Assembly (NCBI GenBank): GCA_017889585.1
Contig: JAGFZX010000001.1
Location: 62,001-126,000, forward strand
Direction: 5' to 3'
Source of the DNA: Bacillota bacterium
Lineage (GTDB): Bacteria > Bacillota > Negativicutes > DSM-13327
DNA: 64,000 nucleotides
The translations under genes were made by a program, and so were the position numbers. Under the pieces are notes generated by a model. That model saw only the letters and a list, made by a program, of their open reading frames with translations. It did not search any database and was not told where the DNA came from. Below are positions 61,031 to 64,000 of the stretch, in pieces (position 1 is the stretch's first letter; each line of letters begins with the position of its first letter).

Positions 61031-62137
61031 CTACAGTTCAATCAAGGTATAAGCACGGCTACCCATCCCTATTTCTTCACCATATTCCAGTTGTATCCCG
61101 CCTTTAGTGCCTGGATGGAGTCCATCAAATTTTTCCTCGCCAGCTGCATAACCTTGTGACAACAAGGAAGCGGTCAATCCAATTTGTTTGTTGACAAGAT
61201 CATAACTTGCTTGATCAAGAGCCACTGGATCAATAGAGGCCAAAAAGCCTATATCAGGAACGATAGGTGCATCACTCCATGGTACACAATCACAGTCTGG
61301 CGTAATATTTGTCAGAAAGTTGATATAACCGATGCGCCCCGACAAGCTTTTTACTACCCCATAGGCATACTCAGTCATTCGCTCCATAAAGCTAGTCACT
61401 TCAGATCCCCAGTCCATGCCAATAGCTTTTATAGGACACACTGTCATGCATTCTCCACAACCAATACATTTTTCAGGGTTGACAAATGACTTTTTATCAT
61501 TCAATGCAATGGCCTGTTCTGGGCAGACCGGATCGCATTTGCCACAGCCCACGCACTTTTCTTGATTGACTAGGATATTTACTGAATGCTGCTCCTTCTT
61601 ACCAACAGCTGGAGCAGCCCCCATGGCCATATTCTTGATAGCCCCGCCAAACCCCGCCATTTCGTGCCCCTTAAAATGGGACATAACAATCATACTATTG
61701 GCATTAACAATATCTTTGGCGAGTTTTACGGTTTGGAAATGTTTCTTATTGATGGTCACTTCCTTAATATTTTCACTACGTAATCCATCAGCAATAATCA
61801 GTGGTGCCCCTGTCACGGAAAAATCAAAACCATGTTCCAAGGCTGTAACCAAATGATCAACAGCATTGTGACGACTCCCGGAATATAGGGTATTGGTATC
61901 TGTCAAAAAAGGTTTAGCGCCTTTGGCTTTCAGCTTGTCCACAACTTGGCGCACAAACACTGGATTAATATAGCTATCATTGCCCCGTTCACCAAAGTGA
62001 AGTTTTATAGCAGTCAGGTCATTTTTCTGTGTCAAATCGTCAAAGCCGGCTGCATCATATAACTTTTTAATTTTACTAATTTTATTTTCCCTTGGACTTC
62101 GAGCACGTAAATTTACAAAATACACTTTACTTGACAT
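61031..62137 (-). CDS. DUF362 ferredoxin-like protein
   Basis: A 368-residue cytoplasmic protein. The DUF362 domain (about 1-180, with KLHFGERGNDSYINP and SHFKGHEMAGFGGAIKNMAMG) is followed by two [4Fe-4S] motifs (CVGCGKCDPVCPEQA at about 194 and CIGCGECMTVCPIKA at about 223) and a C-terminal DUF362 part. The family occurs in anaerobes and has no proven function. It probably takes part in low-potential electron transfer. It lies 35 bp after topB on the same strand. The start has AGGGGATAAAATTAC upstream. Confidence 0.9.
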   Translation of the reverse strand: MSSKVYFVNLRARSPRENKISKIKKLYDAAGFDDLTQKNDLTAIKLHFGERGNDSYINPVFVRQVVDKLKAKGAKPFLTDTNTLYSGSRHNAVDHLVTALEHGFDFSVTGAPLIIADGLRSENIKEVTINKKHFQTVKLAKDIVNANSMIVMSHFKGHEMAGFGGAIKNMAMGAAPAVGKKEQHSVNILVNQEKCVGCGKCDPVCPEQAIALNDKKSFVNPEKCIGCGECMTVCPIKAIGMDWGSEVTSFMERMTEYAYGVVKSLSGRIGYINFLTNITPDCDCVPWSDAPIVPDIGFLASIDPVALDQASYDLVNKQIGLTASLLSQGYAAGEEKFDGLHPGTKGGIQLEYGEEIGMGSRAYTLIEL

Positions 62138-62172
62138 GTAATTTTATCCCCTTTCCCTCTTTATATTTATTA

Positions 62173-64000
62173 TTATTTTAACTTTAATTTAGCAAAAGCT
62201 TCTGCCATAGCAGAGTTAAAAGGTCCATCATTAGCCTTATTCTGCTCTTTCAGATATTTGGAGACCTCACCCTTTGAGCCCTGAGTATGTTCCTTCTTTT
62301 TTCTTTCATTGAAGGCCGAAAGCTTTTCCCGATAGCCACAGCTACAGACAAAGAGTTGGTTTTCCCCTTCTCCCCGGAGCTCTAGTTTTTTATGGCAAGT
62401 AGAGCAACGAGCATTCGTCAGTATTGAAATGTTCTTCTTATAACCACATTCTCGATCCTGACAAACAAACATCTTACCTTTTTTGCCATTGACTTCTAGC
62501 ATAAATTTTCCACATTGGGGACATTTATTTCTGGTAATATTATCGTGTTTAAATTTTTCTTGGCTATTTTTGATATTATTGACTACGACTTTTGCATACT
62601 CTTTCATCTCATTAATAAATGAATTTTTGTTAAGGGAACCTTTGGAGATATAAGCTAACTTCTGCTCCCACTGTGCTGTTAGTGTAGGAGATTTCAAATC
62701 CTCAGGAACCAGTTCTAGAAGCTGCTTACCTTTCGCGGTAATGAAAATATTCTTTCCGTTTTTTTCAATAACAAAACTATTAAACAACTTCTCAATAATA
62801 TCAGCTCTGGTTGCTACTGTTCCCAGGCCCCCTGTTTCGCCAATGGTTTTCTTCAATGCTTCACTTTCATTGCTCATATATTTTATAGGATTCTCCATGG
62901 CAGAAAGTAAGGTCCCTTCATTAAATGGTGCCGGTGGTTTAGTCTCTCCCTTTGTGAGAGAAGCATTAACAATAGTCAGCACCTCACCTTTACCAATACT
63001 TGGCAGTAATTGCTCGACAATATCCTCTTTAGCATCTTCATCATCTATCTGATGGTCATAAATTTCTTTCCAGCCTTGATTAATTACAGTTTTACCTTTG
63101 GCAATAAAAATCTCATTACCAATTTTAGCTTTTAATGTGATTTGGTCATACTCAAAAGGCGGGTATAAGGCAGCTAAGAATCGTTTAACAACTAAATCAT
63201 AGATTTTTCGCTCCTTATCATTGAGCAAACTTAAATTTGCCGGCTGTTCTGTTGGAATAATAGCATGATGATCAGAAACCTTATTATTATCAACAAAAGC
63301 ACTATTGCCTTTGATGGGCTTTCGCAAAATAGTCGCTGCCAATTTTGCGTACGGACCAACCCCACAAGCTTTCACCCGATCTTTTAAGGTATCCACAATA
63401 TCTGTAGAAATATATCTAGAATCTGTTCTTGGATAGGTGAGTACTTTATAGTTTTCATACAACCGTTGCATAATAGAAGTCGTTTCTTTAGGTGAAAAAC
63501 CAAACAACTCATTACCATCTCTTTGCAGTTCGGTTAAATCATATAATTGGGGAGAAAACTTTTTCTTATATACTTTATCCACTTCAATCACTGTTGCTGT
63601 TTTATTCTTTATGGCGGTTAATATTGTAGCGCAGTAACCCTGATCGAAGGTTTTAGTATTTTTAGTTTTACTGTCCTGCCAAATAAGCTTTAAACTATTA
63701 TTCCCAGTAGCCGTAATACCATAAAACTCTTTGGGCTTAAAGCTTTTAATCTCTTCTTCTCTGCTAGCAATGATAGCGAGAGTAGGAGTCTGCACTCTGC
63801 CACAAGACAGCTGAGCATTGTATTTGCAAGTTAAGGCGCGGGTCGCATTAATACCCACCAGCCAATCAACTTCAGCCCGAGCAACAGCCGAGGCAAAGAG
63901 GTTTTCATAATCTTTACCAGGTTTTAGTTTATTAAAACCCTCTTTAATAGCATTATCTGTGACAGAAGAAATCCACAGACGCTTAATTGGTTTATGTACA
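62173..64000 (-). CDS. topB: DNA topoisomerase III, N-terminus cut by window edge
   Basis: Type IA topoisomerase that relaxes and decatenates DNA. The frame continues without a stop to the window edge, reading KPIKRLWISSVTDNAIKEGF there, so the N-terminal Toprim part lies outside. The seen part includes the conserved GINATRALT and CGRVQTPTLA, the catalytic Tyr in VLTYPRTDSRYIS, and a Lys-rich middle. The C-terminus has two zinc-ribbon motifs (CPQCGKFM... and CSTCHKKL...CSCGY). An apparent start at 63858 is an internal GTG codon. It is close to Bacillus TopB in order of motifs. Confidence 0.95.
   Translation of the reverse strand, partial: VHKPIKRLWISSVTDNAIKEGFNKLKPGKDYENLFASAVARAEVDWLVGINATRALTCKYNAQLSCGRVQTPTLAIIASREEEIKSFKPKEFYGITATGNNSLKLIWQDSKTKNTKTFDQGYCATILTAIKNKTATVIEVDKVYKKKFSPQLYDLTELQRDGNELFGFSPKETTSIMQRLYENYKVLTYPRTDSRYISTDIVDTLKDRVKACGVGPYAKLAATILRKPIKGNSAFVDNNKVSDHHAIIPTEQPANLSLLNDKERKIYDLVVKRFLAALYPPFEYDQITLKAKIGNEIFIAKGKTVINQGWKEIYDHQIDDEDAKEDIVEQLLPSIGKGEVLTIVNASLTKGETKPPAPFNEGTLLSAMENPIKYMSNESEALKKTIGETGGLGTVATRADIIEKLFNSFVIEKNGKNIFITAKGKQLLELVPEDLKSPTLTAQWEQKLAYISKGSLNKNSFINEMKEYAKVVVNNIKNSQEKFKHDNITRNKCPQCGKFMLEVNGKKGKMFVCQDRECGYKKNISILTNARCSTCHKKLELRGEGENQLFVCSCGYREKLSAFNERKKKEHTQGSKGEVSKYLKEQNKANDGPFNSAMAEAFAKLKLK

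Noticed and set aside
63842-63858. GTG at 63858 as the start of topoisomerase III
   Set aside because: The same frame continues upstream to the window edge with conserved TopB sequence, so this codon is internal.

Overview
The window reads as chromosomal DNA of an anaerobic, diderm, low-GC Firmicute of the Negativicutes type (Sporomusa/Pelosinus-like). This is inferred from gene content: Firmicute-style genes (PucR, HxlR, FNT channel, strong GGAGG ribosome sites, frequent TTG starts) occur beside an outer-membrane-type beta-barrel ending in Phe (17065-17529) and a TolC/HlyD/ABC tripartite exporter (24389-28696), both of which need an outer membrane. Ferredoxins, an electron-bifurcating NfnAB and carbamate kinase point to anaerobic life. 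No tRNA, rRNA, phage, IS transposase or CRISPR array was found.

Layout. 1-2461 (minus): DUF4405 membrane protein, response regulator and sensor kinase (kinase cut by the window edge), behind a CTTAAG-N5-CTTAAG box. 3010-5751: exonuclease III, a 29-residue hydrophobic peptide, an FNT channel, a lipoprotein. 5774-8380: MarR/YczE pair with a perfect 36-bp palindrome, and a flavodoxin-fold protein divergent from an HxlR regulator with its own palindrome. 8475-9723: small alarmone synthetase-like gene plus an unknown gene. 10041-13476: QueG-like Fe-S protein, then a GC-rich three-gene operon (Tat-exported ModA-like binding protein, NapH-like membrane ferredoxin, full NifB-type radical SAM core). 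13638-18278: phosphoesterase, exported protein, membrane EFR1-like ferredoxin, small beta-barrel, phosphoribosyltransferase. 18562-22361: M20 peptidase, dipeptide epimerase, DcuC-like transporter. 24224-28696: tripartite exporter operon ending in a 31-residue membrane peptide. 28906-31554: LarA-like protein plus MFS carrier. 31735-35114: a second kinase/regulator pair, paralogous to the first, split by gapA on the other strand. 35368-39402: SGNH hydrolase, PpnP, chemoreceptor.

39669-60604 is a purine-derivative (allantoate) fermentation region. The minus-strand run AllF-AllG fusion (FdrA+YlbE in one 999-residue chain), AllH, AllC, MFS carrier, AllE, carbamate kinase, PucG, NfnA, NfnB would take allantoate to ureidoglycine, then oxalurate, then oxamate plus carbamoyl phosphate, with ATP made by carbamate kinase. 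Three PucR-type regulators, an alpha/beta hydrolase, an AllD-type dehydrogenase and a second MFS carrier follow. No allantoinase or upstream purine gene is in the window. The right end holds a DUF362 ferredoxin and topoisomerase III (cut by the edge).

A dispersed intergenic repeat (about 80-105 bp, two nested hairpins) occurs at least five times between 6.9 and 23.3 kb. The most unusual items are the NifB/ModA/NapH operon, the FdrA-YlbE fusion in a bifurcation-linked ureide operon, the repeat family, and three very small membrane-peptide candidates that end at hairpins.
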